From assembly GCA_002007465.1 (NCBI GenBank), contig LNAC01000036.1, positions 880,881 through 944,880 on the forward strand: DNA of 64,000 bases, given 5' to 3'. The DNA is from Ailurus styani. Its lineage: Eukaryota; Chordata; Mammalia; Carnivora; Ailuridae. The position numbers were made by a program, and so were the translations under genes. The notes under the pieces were generated by a model, which saw only the letters and a list, made by a program, of their open reading frames with translations, made no database searches and was not told the origin of the DNA. Positions 45,785 to 56,399 of this stretch are shown piece after piece; positions within the stretch are counted from its first letter, which is position 1; each line of letters begins with the position of its first letter.

Positions 45785-45874
45785 ACAGCTGAGATTTTCA
45801 TTTTCGAAGCTGATTCTGAAGACTTCCTAACCTTTGGCAAAACATTCATTCAGTTTTGCGCTCTGAGCTTCCAG
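45785..45874 (+). other. Candidate cassette exon, 90 bp (unproven)
   Basis: The best exon-shaped object in the window. The left side shows a CCTAATT branch-point-like motif near 45749-45755, a run of 12 T and a CTAG acceptor ending at 45784. The right side is CCAG|GTGAGC, a near-consensus donor at 45875. The 90 bases are a multiple of three and open only in phase 0 (starting TAEIFIFEADSEDFL, ending ALSFQ); the other two frames have early stops. Flanking sequence from about 45600 to 46180 holds no recognised repeat. The peptide belongs to no family I recognise. It could be a coding cassette, a lncRNA exon, or chance. Confidence 0.3.
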
Positions 45875-46184
45875 GTGAGCTGAAGTGATTATGGAACTTC
45901 GAGGTCATCTACAAAGTGGACTGATTGCTCAATGGAGTCTACTTCACACAGTTCCATTTTTGTGAGGAATTTCCCCTTGAGTGACAGTATCACTACACCC
46001 CAGACCTAGAGGTCTGGGATAACTCCTCAGTCATTACACTCAACATACCTTTAGAAAGCAATACTTACGTCAGAAACCAATGACCCATATTTTCACTCTT
46101 GGCTTATAGACAACTTTGTAAATACGCATTTCTCTTAAACTAGCAATATTACAGTCAATTATTAGTATATACTCTGTCTTACAT

Positions 46185-46620
46185 GGCTTTCAGTTCATTC
46201 TGTGGACCACAGACATTTAATGATCGTGTGCTGTACTCTAAATCTTAGGAAAGAAACATGAATATCTATACTTCTTGTTATCAACGGGTTTCATGGCAAT
46301 GGAGGAAAGAACTATGCATGTGCTAGATGCTATAACGAAGTATATGTATATGCCCTGTTAGATGCTATAACGAAGTATATGTATATGCCCTGCTAGATGC
46401 TATAACGAAGTATATGTATATGCCCTATGAGCGTGGAAGCCACCCTGAGAGGTGTTTGAATGTGAATCCCAGACACTGATTTAAGGAGAATTTCACAATT
46501 AAACCTAGCTTTAGATAATAAGTTTACCGTTGGAGTAAAGTGGGGTAGGTAGGCATGCACAAGGGTGGTAAACTGTAAGCAAGCATGGGATGTTGTCTAA
46601 AATTAGTGATTGTTTTATAG
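46185..46620 (-). mobile_element. L2 LINE relic, carrying a minisatellite
   Basis: Antisense L2 texture ('ACATTTAATGATCGTGTGCT' near 46214, 'GGTTTCATGGCAATGGAGG' near 46287, 'GAGCGTGGAAGCCACC' near 46429). The three-copy tandem at 46321-46425 arose inside it. Confidence 0.5.
46321..46425. repeat. 35-bp minisatellite, three near-identical copies
   Basis: Three head-to-tail 35-bp units starting at 46321, 46356 and 46391 (TGCTAGATGCTATAACGAAG, then TATATGTATATGCCC). Only one base differs among them (C/T at 46358). Confidence 0.98.
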
Positions 46621-48370
46621 CTGAGATAAGGAGGTTAAGAGCTGGAATAAGAAGAATCTGCTGCAATAAGGCAAAGAGTAAAAATTAGTCAACAGGGAAG
46701 AGTTATAAGATGAGAAACACTTGATTATACTGGTGTAAATTCAGAATAATTCAATGCTAGATTGAGGACATGGAAGAGTGGGAAGGAATCAGAGTAAGGA
46801 CACTGGAACACTTCGAGAGAAAAGGAAAGTTCCTTATAGAGACAAAATTAAAGGAACATGGGCAACCTCTCCCCCTAAAAAAATTATAGGATCACAAGGA
46901 AGGAAAGAAGAGGAACAGTTTGAGAGAATTTACAAAACACAGTGGGTCTGAAGCTATTCATTTAGGGTAGATAGGAACATAAATATAAACAATGCTTACA
47001 CCAGTTTCTCAAAAATTTAGTCACCATGGGCTCACAAAAAGTAGGAGGCCCTTTTTTTATTTCACTCAACACTCTAGGAACACTTCATGGTAAGTATTTT
47101 ATTCTTATTTTGTTGAGAAAATAACTTCATCAAGTATGTCCAGTGAAGCCAAGATTAAAATCCAGATTTTTCTAACCCCCTCAAATCACTCCCAAGCCAG
47201 CATATTGCCTGTTTTTAAAAAGGTTAATTTAAAAATCAACATATGATAGTTTTGCCATTGGGTATTTAGTGCTCAAGATAATTAAATTAGCATATCTTTT
47301 CTCTCTATATCCAACAACACACTTCACTTGTCAGGCAGAGAATGTAGATTTTTTAATAAAGCACCACATTTCAGTTAGAAAAGTTTCCTTCTTGACTCAA
47401 GCGACCTAGTAATTATCTCCAAATGTCTCCCAAATCCCTGAGCCTAGATATTCCTTTCATGTATTAAGAAAATAACCTAGGTCTCTTCTTACTCTATTTT
47501 TGACACAATTCAATGAAATGGGAAACAATGCCATATGAATCTACAGAAATTAAAAGACATCAAAAATCAAGGTTCCCAATTCCAAACTCAAAAATGCACC
47601 TAGCAATTTGTGATATAAAGTATTACAAACACTTGGAAGAAATGTTTGTGGATGGTGGCACATAATTTCAAATACAGTTTGATAGAAACATGTCAAAAAA
47701 TACTCTTCACCACATAAATATTTTTCATAGAGAATTAGCCAGCTTAGCCAACCGTATCATTTTTAAAATATATTCCATTCTCTGAGATACTCCAATTTTA
47801 TCCCTTTATTTAAAAAGATAACCAGAGAATGCCATATTCAAACCTATCTACTTTTTACATTCTCTGCCATCCCATGAATTGTCACTCAAGATTATGGTTT
47901 GACAGTACATTCTCGGTGACCATAGGGTATATAAGAAAAGGATCGTTATATTTTTGGCACATTTTATAATCAGGGGTATCAATAATTACCTTGTTCAATG
48001 ATCCTTACATGAACATCTTCAGGACAAATTCTTCTGGACAGGAATGTTACTGCCTCCTGGTGAACCCATGATTTTCATTCTTACTAGAAAAATGAAAACA
48101 TCAAGATTCAATCTTTACTTTAGTTATAACAGTATCAGTTTCTATTACTTACCCAGGCATATTAAATCTCTTTCTCACCTATCTTTCTAATTATTTTCCT
48201 TTTCAACTCTCTATGTATTATTATTCAGAAGCCACATAATTTTGTCTCATATTCTCCCAATTATCAAATATAAACTCTCAAGCCCTTTGGGAAACAAAAG
48301 TAATAAGTATTTTGCTTCAATTTATAATAGGCTAAGAAAAGTAAAGTGAGCTTTATAAAAATTAGCCTGT
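46621..48370. other. Unassigned sequence
   Basis: No gene recognised. A MIR-like trace lies near 47050-47170. Confidence 0.45.
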
Positions 48371-48374
48371 ATTC

Positions 48375-48505
48375 TATATTTCATTTTATATTTACAATCC
48401 AATAGATATGTGTAAACCCTTATCTTAAGGATAGGAAACAATGTTTCAGGAAGTGCAAGAGTTAGCTCTTTGTCTCTGAGGTTTTGCTGTGGTTATCAGG
48501 CAATG
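48375..48505 (+). repeat. Probable MIR relic
   Basis: 'CCCTTATCTTAAGGATAGGA' then 'CAATGTTTCAGGAAGTGC' resembles a decayed MIR centre. Confidence 0.35.
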
Positions 48506-48674
48506 TCTAGGTATGTTGTTTTTTTTAATGTTACATGGAATCTAGAATGTTTGTTTCTTCAACCTAAGATTTTATTTCTGTCCTACTGCCTCTCCTATGT
48601 CACCTTTTCCCTTTAGATAAAGAGCTATAAGAAAATTAAAGTTTATTTAGGAGAGAAAAATATAATTTTTGCTT

Positions 48675-49065
48675 TATCCTTTTAGGTTCCTGGTTGAGCT
48701 ACTCCCCATAATAAAAGACAAACTAGTAGGAGAAAAGCAAACCAAATTGAAGGACATGTATACCTCCTGTATACATGAGTGATACCCAGGAAATCTGCAT
48801 AATTCCCTGAAATAGCCCCAGTCATTCCCTAAAATACCATCTCCAACCAAAGACAACAGACGCTGAGAGAAGGGTGGGAGCCAGTTACGCAGAAGGTAAG
48901 GTTGTATGCAGATTTAAGTTGCTACCTTCTCCCATGATAAGAGTGTCTGATTAAGTCACCCTCCTCTCCCAGGTACACAGAGGGAGACATCCTTACAAAT
49001 GAAGATTTCCCTTATAAGTATCCTTTATAAGTGGTAATTTCTACTCAGTGTTCACAGCTTCTTCT
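48675..49065 (+). mobile_element. Possible LTR-like relic
   Basis: 'CTACCTTCTCCCATGATAAG' near 48923, CCTCTCCCAGGTACACAG near 48963, a TTTATAAG TATA-like stretch near 49024 and 'CACAGCTTCTTCTGCGTCTG' near 49052 resemble an old LTR. Family and TSD not determined. Confidence 0.3.
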
Positions 49066-49075
49066 GCGTCTGCTA

Positions 49076-49250
49076 TTTTTTAATTATTATTATGTTCAGT
49101 TAGCCAGCATATAGGACATCGTAAGTTTTTGTTGTAATGTTCAACAATTCATTAGTTGCATATAACACCCAGTGCTCATCCCAACATGGGCCCTCCTTAA
49201 TATCCATCACCTGGTTACCCCATCCCTCCAACCCCTCCCTTCTATTTGCT
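49076..49250 (-). mobile_element. Carnivore L1 3' UTR fragment, antisense
   Basis: Reverse complement of an older L1 tail: 'TTATTATGTTCAGTTAGCCA' near 49088, TTCAACAATTCATTAGTTGC near 49140, 'ACACCCAGTGCTCATCCC' near 49166, TCACCTGGTTACCCCATCCC near 49207. Confidence 0.85.
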
Positions 49251-49446
49251 ATTTCCTAAAAATAACCAGCCTAAAAAAATCCTTAAGTCAAAGAGGTGTA
49301 CTTAGGGGTGGCAAATTCTGCTCCCCTTTGGTCATTTCATTCTCTTTTCCACTTCTTAATTTCTCTCCCACATTATTTATCTCCCTTCTTTTGAGCGATG
49401 TCCAGCAGACAATTCATTAATTCTCTTTATCTTTAATCTAGTGTTC

Positions 49447-49507
49447 AATGTTGCTTTTGATTTTTTCCACTAACCCTTTGTTAGTGGAAAAAATCAAAAG
49501 CAACATT
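49447..49507. repeat. Perfect hairpin: 28-bp arms, 5-base loop
   Basis: Left arm 49447-49474 and right arm 49480-49507 are exact reverse complements (AATGTTGCTTTTGATTTTTT... and ...AAAAAATCAAAAGCAACATT), with CCTTT between. The identity stops sharply at both outer ends. No transposon terminal repeats or TSDs accompany it. Confidence 0.98.
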
Positions 49508-49509
49508 TC

Positions 49510-50750
49510 TATATTTAAAAATCCTTACTATCCTTCACAGAAATAGGTTCTTGCCTCATGAATTCTGCTTCTTTCTGGAAACAAAAAAAAATTTTTTTGA
49601 GATACTCAGAGAAATACTGTCTCTTAGAGATTGCATCACCATTAATTTCAGAGTGTGAATTTTGCTGATTATTTTGCTAGTAATTTTTGGCTATAAGCTT
49701 TCAGAGGAACAGTTTTCTTGGGAATCCACTCATCTGGGTCACGGATGCATTTTTATAGACTGGCTTCACATTTGTTACCACAAGTGTTTTCGTATTTGAA
49801 ATAGATTTTATGTTTATTCTCACCTTCAGATCCCCAATACCACATGGTTAATGGGAAAGAAAAATCTACAACCTCTTAGGGAGCAAGCTTAGACTCTTTC
49901 TCGTAAACATCCATCAATTTTTCCATCTTTGGCACTGGCTAATTTCTAGTTTCTTTGTAACAAGCATGACCAGTGTGACTTCTTCAGAGTCTCTTTATAT
50001 GGACAGGATAGACTTCTGTATGCTCCTGATCCTGTCAAACATGGATCTAAGATCTTCTCTCCCAGCCTTGAATAGAAATCAATGCCTTAGACCCTCAAGA
50101 CTATGTGATTCTATAATATGGTGGCTATTCAGGCTGAATCCTCTCTCACCTTTTTAAAGGATACTTTTTTTAAAAAGGTAAGATAATGACTCATATGGAT
50201 ATAAAATAAACTTACATTAAATGTTTTATTCAATTCACTGTTCAACCTGGCAGAAGATACAGCAGTTTCTAAGAACAAATTAAAGAAGAAGTCACTTCTA
50301 CAGAACAAAGAAACATTGGCATGAATTTACATAGGGATGCAAAATTAGCTTTTTTTCCCCCATGAGTTAAGGGGAGTCAATTTAAACTTTCCTTGAAAGA
50401 ATAAACTTGAATGTCTACAGACATGAATTACTTTGCATCACTATCAATTTTCAATTTATAAAATTATAAAATAGCTCAAAGTCAATGAAAGATTTGGGTC
50501 AGATGGCACAGAAGAGTGTGTTTAAACAATGCAATTTTCTTTTGGAGACACTCCGATCTTTTTTATTTTAAATATTTTTGGATCTTAAATTTTAGTTTCT
50601 TCTAAAGTTCTAGTTCCCTGAGACTTCTTTTCTTGCTTTCAATATTGAGTATTTTAAAAACACATTTTATCTAGCACAACTGTGGACTTGTTGCAAAAAA
50701 AGAGCTATCTAAAATCAGCTTAGTCCACCATATTGACTAACTTCACTCCT
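49510..50750. other. Unassigned sequence
   Basis: No gene or repeat recognised. Confidence 0.5.
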
Positions 50751-51250
50751 CCTCATCTTAAAACTCATCTGCTTTTGGGATAAAAGTTCCTCTCTGTTTT
50801 CCTCCTAACATTTAGACTTGGTCTTCTATGTCTTCATTGAATTTTCCCCCAGGTCTGACTTTTGGCAGTGTTTTCTAGGTTTTTGATCTCGGTATTTGTT
50901 CAGTGTACATCCCTGCCTATACTTTCCACTGCTTTCTCTATGCTGATGACCTGTAAATTGACACCTCAATCTATGTGTTGCTTTAGGCACTTACTTCCAA
51001 CTGTGCAGTAGATATCATCAAACACATATCCTACTGGCAGCTCAAATTTGACAAGACCAAACTGAATTCATTAAACACCTGTTACTTACCCCTCCAAAAC
51101 AGTTTCTGAATTTGTTCCTCTCCCTGCATTTTCTCCATATCATGTTGTGATAGTGCAATACAATCGTTCAAATTAGAATCCTAGACATCATCCTCAACAT
51201 CTTCCTCCCATTTACTTCTAAATCAACTGCTACATATTAGTATCTTAAAA
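50750..51250 (+). mobile_element. L2 LINE ORF2 fragment with YADD remnant
   Basis: Decayed L2 coding sequence. At 50939-50950 TAT GCT GAT GAC still spells the YADD reverse-transcriptase catalytic motif. Downstream, CTGGCAGCTCAAATTTGACA near 51032 and 'GACCAAACTGAATTCATTAA' near 51055 match the following L2 segment. Interrupted by stops; non-functional. Confidence 0.75.
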
Positions 51251-51409
51251 TCATTTTTTATTTTTCTCTTTAGTGTTATTTCTTAAAGAGGTATTTTATA
51301 TTTCTCTATTTCTTCTGGAAATATATTAACCTAACTAACCATACTAGCTCTTATTTTTAACCTATGATAATCTACCTGCTCAAAAAAGACTTCTAAAATA
51401 TGAATTTTA

Positions 51410-52180
51410 GGACATCATCATACAAGAAACTAATACAGCTCAATACCAAAAACAAATAAAAAAATTAATAGGGAAAGGACCTGAATAAACATTTTTCCAA
51501 ATAAGACATACAAATGGCCAACAGGAACAAGAACTAATCATCACAGAAATGCAAATCAAAACCGCACTGAGATATCACTTCACACCTCTTAGGATGGCTA
51601 TTATCAAAAAGTAAAGAGACAGCAAATTCGGGAAGGTTGTAGAGAAAAGGGAACCCTCTATATGGCAGGGGGGATTGTAAGCTCATACAGCTGCTATGGA
51701 AAACAGTATATAGATTGCTCATAAAATTAAAAATAGAACTACCATATCACCTAGCAATCCTGCTTCTGGGTATATATCCATGGAAAACAAAAGCATTATC
51801 TTGAAAGTTATCTGTACTCTCCTGTTCATTGCAGCATTATGCACAATAGCCAAGGAATGGATCAAGAAAATGTCATACACACACACCCCCAGGAATTATT
51901 ATTCAGCCTTAGAAGGAAGGAAACTCAGCCATTTACAATATCACAGATGAATCTGGAGGGTTTTATGCTAAGTGAAATAGGACAAAAAGAAATACTGCAT
52001 AGTATCACATGCATGGAATCTCAATTTAAATAGTTGGACTCACAGAAACAAAGAGTAAAAATCTGTTTGCCAGGGGACAGGGTGCTGTGAAAATAGGGAC
52101 AGACTGGTAGAGTAAACTTTCAGTTACACGACTGTATAATTTTACTGTATAATTTAAGTTTGCTAAGAGAGTAAACCTTT
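51410..52180 (+). mobile_element. Old L1 ORF2 3' fragment
   Basis: Sense L1: 'AAGACATACAAATGGCCAAC' near 51503, 'AGAAATGCAAATCAAAACCG' near 51544, 'CTAGCAATCCTGCTTCTGGG' near 51751, TTCATTGCAGCATTATGCAC near 51824. Multiple stops. Tail merges into AT-rich sequence near 52180. Confidence 0.88.
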
Positions 52181-52394
52181 AATGCACACACACTCTCTCT
52201 CACCAAAATAAATACCTGAGTCTAAGCATGTGTTAGTTAACTCAAAGGGAGTTAACTACTAACTTTCACAACATTTATGTATCAAATTATCTCTCTGTAC
52301 ACTCTATCCCACAGGTCTGTCAGTAAAATCCCAATAAAACTGGAAAAAGAAAATAAATATTGGTACAATGTTGGGAAAAACAATAGACTACAGT

Positions 52395-52560
52395 AAGCCT
52401 GCTTGGGTGTAATGCAGCTCCACCCCTTTCCAGCACTGTGAACTTTGACAAGTGAACGAAATGCTCTAACATACCTTTCCTCATTTGTTAACTGAGGATA
52501 ACAGTGATATGCCCTGGAACTTGGGTAAAGACTGAGTGGAATTTGGAACTATGCTCCCAG
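52395..52560 (-). repeat. MIR SINE relic, antisense
   Basis: 'CCAGCACTGTGAACTTTGAC' near 52431 and CTTTCCTCATTTGTTAACTG near 52476 are the antisense MIR signature. Confidence 0.7.
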
Positions 52561-52728
52561 GAAAAAATGAGCAAAATATAAATAACAGCCATCATTACAA
52601 ATGTTTATTTTAATTTATACATAAAAGTATGCTTATATTACATAAATGCACGATTTTATTAATTTGTCCATTTTAAGCTCCTTTTTTATTTCCTCCTAAT
52701 CATATTTCTGCCTTTTTCACCCATGTAG

Positions 52729-52918
52729 TTTTTTAAAAGATTTTATTTATATATTGGACAGAGAGCGATCACAAATAGGCAGAGAGGCAGTCAGAGAGAG
52801 AGGAGGAAGCAAGCTCCCTGCTGATTAGGGAGCCCGATGTGGGGGTGATCCCAGGACCCTGAGATCATGACCTGAGCTGAAGGCAGAGGCTTTAACCCAC
52901 TGAGCCTCAGGCGTCCCT
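52729..52918 (-). mobile_element. CAN-SINE, young type, slightly eroded
   Basis: Full-length minus-strand copy with small deletions in the B-box and head regions (GTGGGGGTGATCCCAGG, GAGCCTCAGGCGTCCC). Short TSD CATGTAG at 52722-52728 and 52919-52925. Confidence 0.93.
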
Positions 52919-52925
52919 CATGTAG

Positions 52926-53369
52926 CATTTAATAAAAGGTTTAATCAACCAGATTTTCCTCAATGACATAAAACTGTAGAGTTTTATATCATGTACTTAT
53001 AGAGACATCAAGTTTTTCAATTTTCAATTTTTCAGTTTTACAATAGGAGCACTGTATTATTTATCTTATGCTACTTTTTTCACTGAAAAATAATTTCTGG
53101 AAATTTCATTATCATCTGAGTAGGTCTTGTACTTTTATCTTCTACTTTTATCTGTTATCTGCCTTATGAATATAATCCAGATCTAAAATTACATGTTGAC
53201 TTTACGATATTCTTTGAAAAATACTTTGCTATTAAAAACAGGTGAATAAGGTTTGATTTTCTAATGATAACATAGTGGCTATTTTGATAACATATTGTGT
53301 ACCTGTAATTTGCTAAGATAATGGAATTCAAGTGTTCTCAGCCAAAAAAAAAAAAATTTAATTCAAAAT
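52926..53369. other. Unassigned sequence
   Basis: No gene or repeat recognised; AT-rich. Confidence 0.5.
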
Positions 53370-54130
53370 GGAACATAGCTTGAAATGTGAGAGCAAAACT
53401 CACAAATTTCTAGAAGAAAACATAGGAGAATATAATTATGATTTTGGGTTAATCTAGCATTTCTTGAATTGTAAACAAAAAGAACAAACTTTAAAAGAGA
53501 AATTCAGATTTCATCAAAATTGAAAGCTTTGCTGATTCACACACATAATTAAAAAAGAAACAAAGGTAACCCATAGACTGAGAAAAAAATATATCTGACA
53601 GAGGGTAGAAATGTAGAATATATAAATAAAACTTGCAATTTAGTAAGTAATCCCATTTGAGAAATAAGTACAAATAAAAGATTTCCAACCAATGTATATG
53701 TTACAGAGAAGTAAAAACATCTCCACACAGAGACACATATACAAGCTTTTATGGATGCCTTATAATTAATTGCAAAAATACGTAGACACGCTAATCGCTA
53801 TCAACTGGAGAATGAATAAACTGTGGAATGTCCATACAATGGAACATTACTCAGTAATAAAAATGTATAAATATCTACTAAGTGTAATAATGTGGATAAG
53901 TCTCAAAATACAATAAGCAAAGACACCAAATACAGAAGACTATGTACTGTTTGATTCTATTTATTTGACAGTTCTATAAAGGCAAAACTAAATTACACAT
54001 TGGTATCTTGAACCAATGATCAACTAAAGCATTATCTTAATTTCATTGGTGGTTGCTTGGCTACATTCACTGACCAGAACTCAACAAATTAAACTTACAA
54101 TAGATAAATGTGAATGCATGTAAAAATTAT
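53370..54130 (+). mobile_element. Old L1 3' fragment
   Basis: Sense L1: 'TTCTAGAAGAAAACATAGG' near 53408, 'ATCAACTGGAGAATGAATAA' near 53800, CTGTGGAATGTCCATACAAT near 53820, then 'GATTCTATTTATTTGAC' near 53952 and a decayed 3' UTR. An internal deletion is likely, since the usual ORF2 spacing is shortened. Confidence 0.82.
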
Positions 54131-54500
54131 AGAACTTTTAAACAATTACATTTAGTTTGCCCATGAAACATTTTGCACCAAAACCCAATGCACAACTTTA
54201 ATCATGAAACCATTAGTCTCAGCTTTTCTCAAGATTTTCTTTTGCCTGGTACCCATGGAAAAAGTGCCTTCTCACTGTCTATTCACTGCTTCAACCCTCA
54301 AATGTAACTTTGCCATTACACTTACTTCCAGCTCTACTGCCAACATATTCTCTTAACTGGGGCACACAGGTCATCTTTTTGAACCATTCTTTTATTTCAT
54401 CCCCATATGGGAAACGCTCAACCAGTTAATTTCCAATTACCCTTCTAGTTCTAATTGTCTAAGAAAAATGTTAGAAGTGATCTTGAAAAACATTTACCTT
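54131..54500. other. Unassigned, possible L2 trace
   Basis: 54290-54400 has weak L2 texture; not enough to call. No gene. Confidence 0.35.
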
Positions 54501-54501
54501 G

Positions 54502-54750
54502 GGGTGCCTGAATGGCTCAGTCGTTAAGCATGTGCCTTTGGCTCAGGTCATGATTCCAGGGTCCTGGGATGGGGCCCCACATGGGGCTCCCTGCTCAGCA
54601 AGAAGTCTGCTTCTCTCTCTGACCCTCCTCCCCCCTCCACCCTACCCCCACTAGTGCTCTCTCTCTCTCACTCGCTTGCTCTCTGTCTGAAATAAGTAAT
54701 AAGATCTTAAATTAAGAAAAGAGAGAGAGATAGAGAGAGAAAGAAAAGGA

Positions 54751-54810
<60 letters not shown>

Positions 54811-54815
54811 AAAAA
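54502..54815 (+). mobile_element. CAN-SINE with expanded tail
   Basis: Sense SINE of an older subtype (GGGGTGCCTGAATGGCTCAG). Its tail has grown into a GA-rich tract and a long (GAAA)n array. AAAACATTTA-like sequence on both sides suggests a TSD. Confidence 0.9.
54749..54814. repeat. (GAAA)n microsatellite
   Basis: About 16 uninterrupted GAAA units developed from the SINE tail; purine-only strand. Confidence 0.97.
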
Positions 54816-54853
54816 CAAAACATTACATTTATCTTAACTGAAAAACCATCCCA

Positions 54854-55046
54854 GGGTGCCTGAGTGGCTCAGTGGGGTAAAGCCTCTGCCTTCAACTCAA
54901 GTCATGATCTCAGGGTCCTGGGATCGAGGCCGGCATCAGGCTCTCTGCTTAGTAGGGAGCCTGCTTCCCCTGCTCTCTCTGCCTGCCTCTCTGCCTACTT
55001 GTGATCTGTCAAATAAGTAAACAAAAACTTAAAAAAAAAAAAAAAG
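54854..55046 (+). mobile_element. CAN-SINE
   Basis: Full-length sense copy (GGTGCCTGAGTGGCTCAGTG). Near-perfect TSD AAAAACCATCCCA / GAAAACATCCCA at about 54841-54853 and 55048-55059. Only about 40 bp separate it from the previous SINE. Confidence 0.94.
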
Positions 55047-55059
55047 AGAAAACATCCCA

Positions 55060-55785
55060 AATTTAAAACAGGATCCTGTGGAGATACAGTTTTCTTCCTC
55101 TTGTGGGACCTTACGTCATTTGCTTTCTTTCATTTCCAAGTTTTGCCATATACCTGTATGCCAGGGCTTTAGCTTAAAACTATAAATATAAAGGGGGTTG
55201 TACCTGTTCATCAGCTTGGTCAGCACATTCTCTGAATGTAGGAAAATAACAACCTCTTCATTTAGAAGCAGGACTGAAAACAATGAATATGGTTGTCAAA
55301 AGGAACAACAACAAAATTGGAATCTCCACTACAGTAATGGGCAAAAATAACTCTTTTCAGTCCGAGAATACTATCTTAAGGTCCATTTATATCACAAATG
55401 CAGTTCCACTGGTCACCTTCACCATGACTTTACAAAATCAAGAACTCCTTGATTTTCTAATATCAAACTATCTTCACTCATATTTTTAATACCTAGTTCA
55501 AAAAATCAGTATAATACACACACACTCACCTATATTTCATATTTCTCTAATAATGGAAGACCTTAAAAACAGACATCCATAGTGTGGGGTGACCAGTATG
55601 TCCCTAAAACAAGAACATTTTTGTTAACATGAGGCAAGGTTGTTAATTAGCCATATTCAAGGTGTCACACTGAGCATGTATCTTACAAAAAAGCACATGT
55701 GGGACAATGTTCATCAGATCAATGTGTTAAACTAGTTTTTAGAATTTTCTATGACCCACCCCTAGCAGTTTCTTCTCTATATATG
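55060..55785. other. Unassigned sequence
   Basis: No gene or repeat recognised. The 68-codon open frame at 55283-55489 has no recognised family. Confidence 0.45.
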
Positions 55786-56215
55786 CCTTGTTCTTTACTA
55801 CCACAATGTCTTTACTCAACAGCCAACCTATCTTCCTCTTAACCTAAGTTCTATATATTCTTCAAAGCACAAATCATGTTACTCCTCCTCTATGAAAAGT
55901 CTCCATTATTTCAATAAAAAGCCATTACACTTTCTCCTGAATCAGAATCAATTTGTCCATCCACTCTTATGTTACTTAACTTTTTCTAATTACTGAGTCA
56001 TTAGTAATAAATGCTTTTTATCAGCCTTGTATAAAAAATCAATTAATATCCTAGTATGTGGCAAGCATTTTATGATATACCTATCACCCCATCAGTTTCA
56101 TTCAATCAATTTGAGGGAAAAGATAACATCTATTTAATAATTTTTTCCTCATAGCACCAAGGAACATCACCATGCATTTAGTAAATATTAGTTGTATAAA
56201 TGAATCAAAGTCACA
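55786..56215 (+). mobile_element. L2 LINE 3' region
   Basis: 'TATTCTTCAAAGCACAAATC' near 55856, 'ATGAAAAGTCTCCATTATTT' near 55891 and a degraded 'ATTTAGTAAATATTAGTTGT' terminus near 56176 follow the L2 3' order. Confidence 0.65.
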
Positions 56216-56399
56216 CATACTTATTCTGAAGAGGATATTAAGTGATAGCTTTGATTTTTTAAATAAAGTTTTCCCTAAAATGTTTTTCTCATTTTCAGGA
56301 TGTGGTCACAAGTATTGGTTGGACTGCTGAATGATATGTAACACTCATAGAAGAAATTACATCGAATCTCTACAATCTCTTTCAGACGTAGAAGCAGAT

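Noticed and set aside
46321..46425. Resemblance of the 35-bp unit (ATAACGAAGTATATG...) to a loxP-type recombinase site
   Set aside because: The match is partial, the arms are not the required inverted repeats, and the sequence is a recent tandem expansion of L2 sequence. It is neither an engineered nor a phage site.
46321..46425. Three short repeats considered as a CRISPR-like array
   Set aside because: The units are directly adjacent with no unique spacers, and the DNA is mammalian.
48788..48889. Open segment ending in GAAG|GTAAGG
   Set aside because: No good acceptor, and it lies in a block that reads like an old LTR.
50939..50950. YADD reverse-transcriptase motif as a sign of an active element
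   Set aside because: The surrounding L2 sequence is full of stops and indels; the motif is only a fossil.
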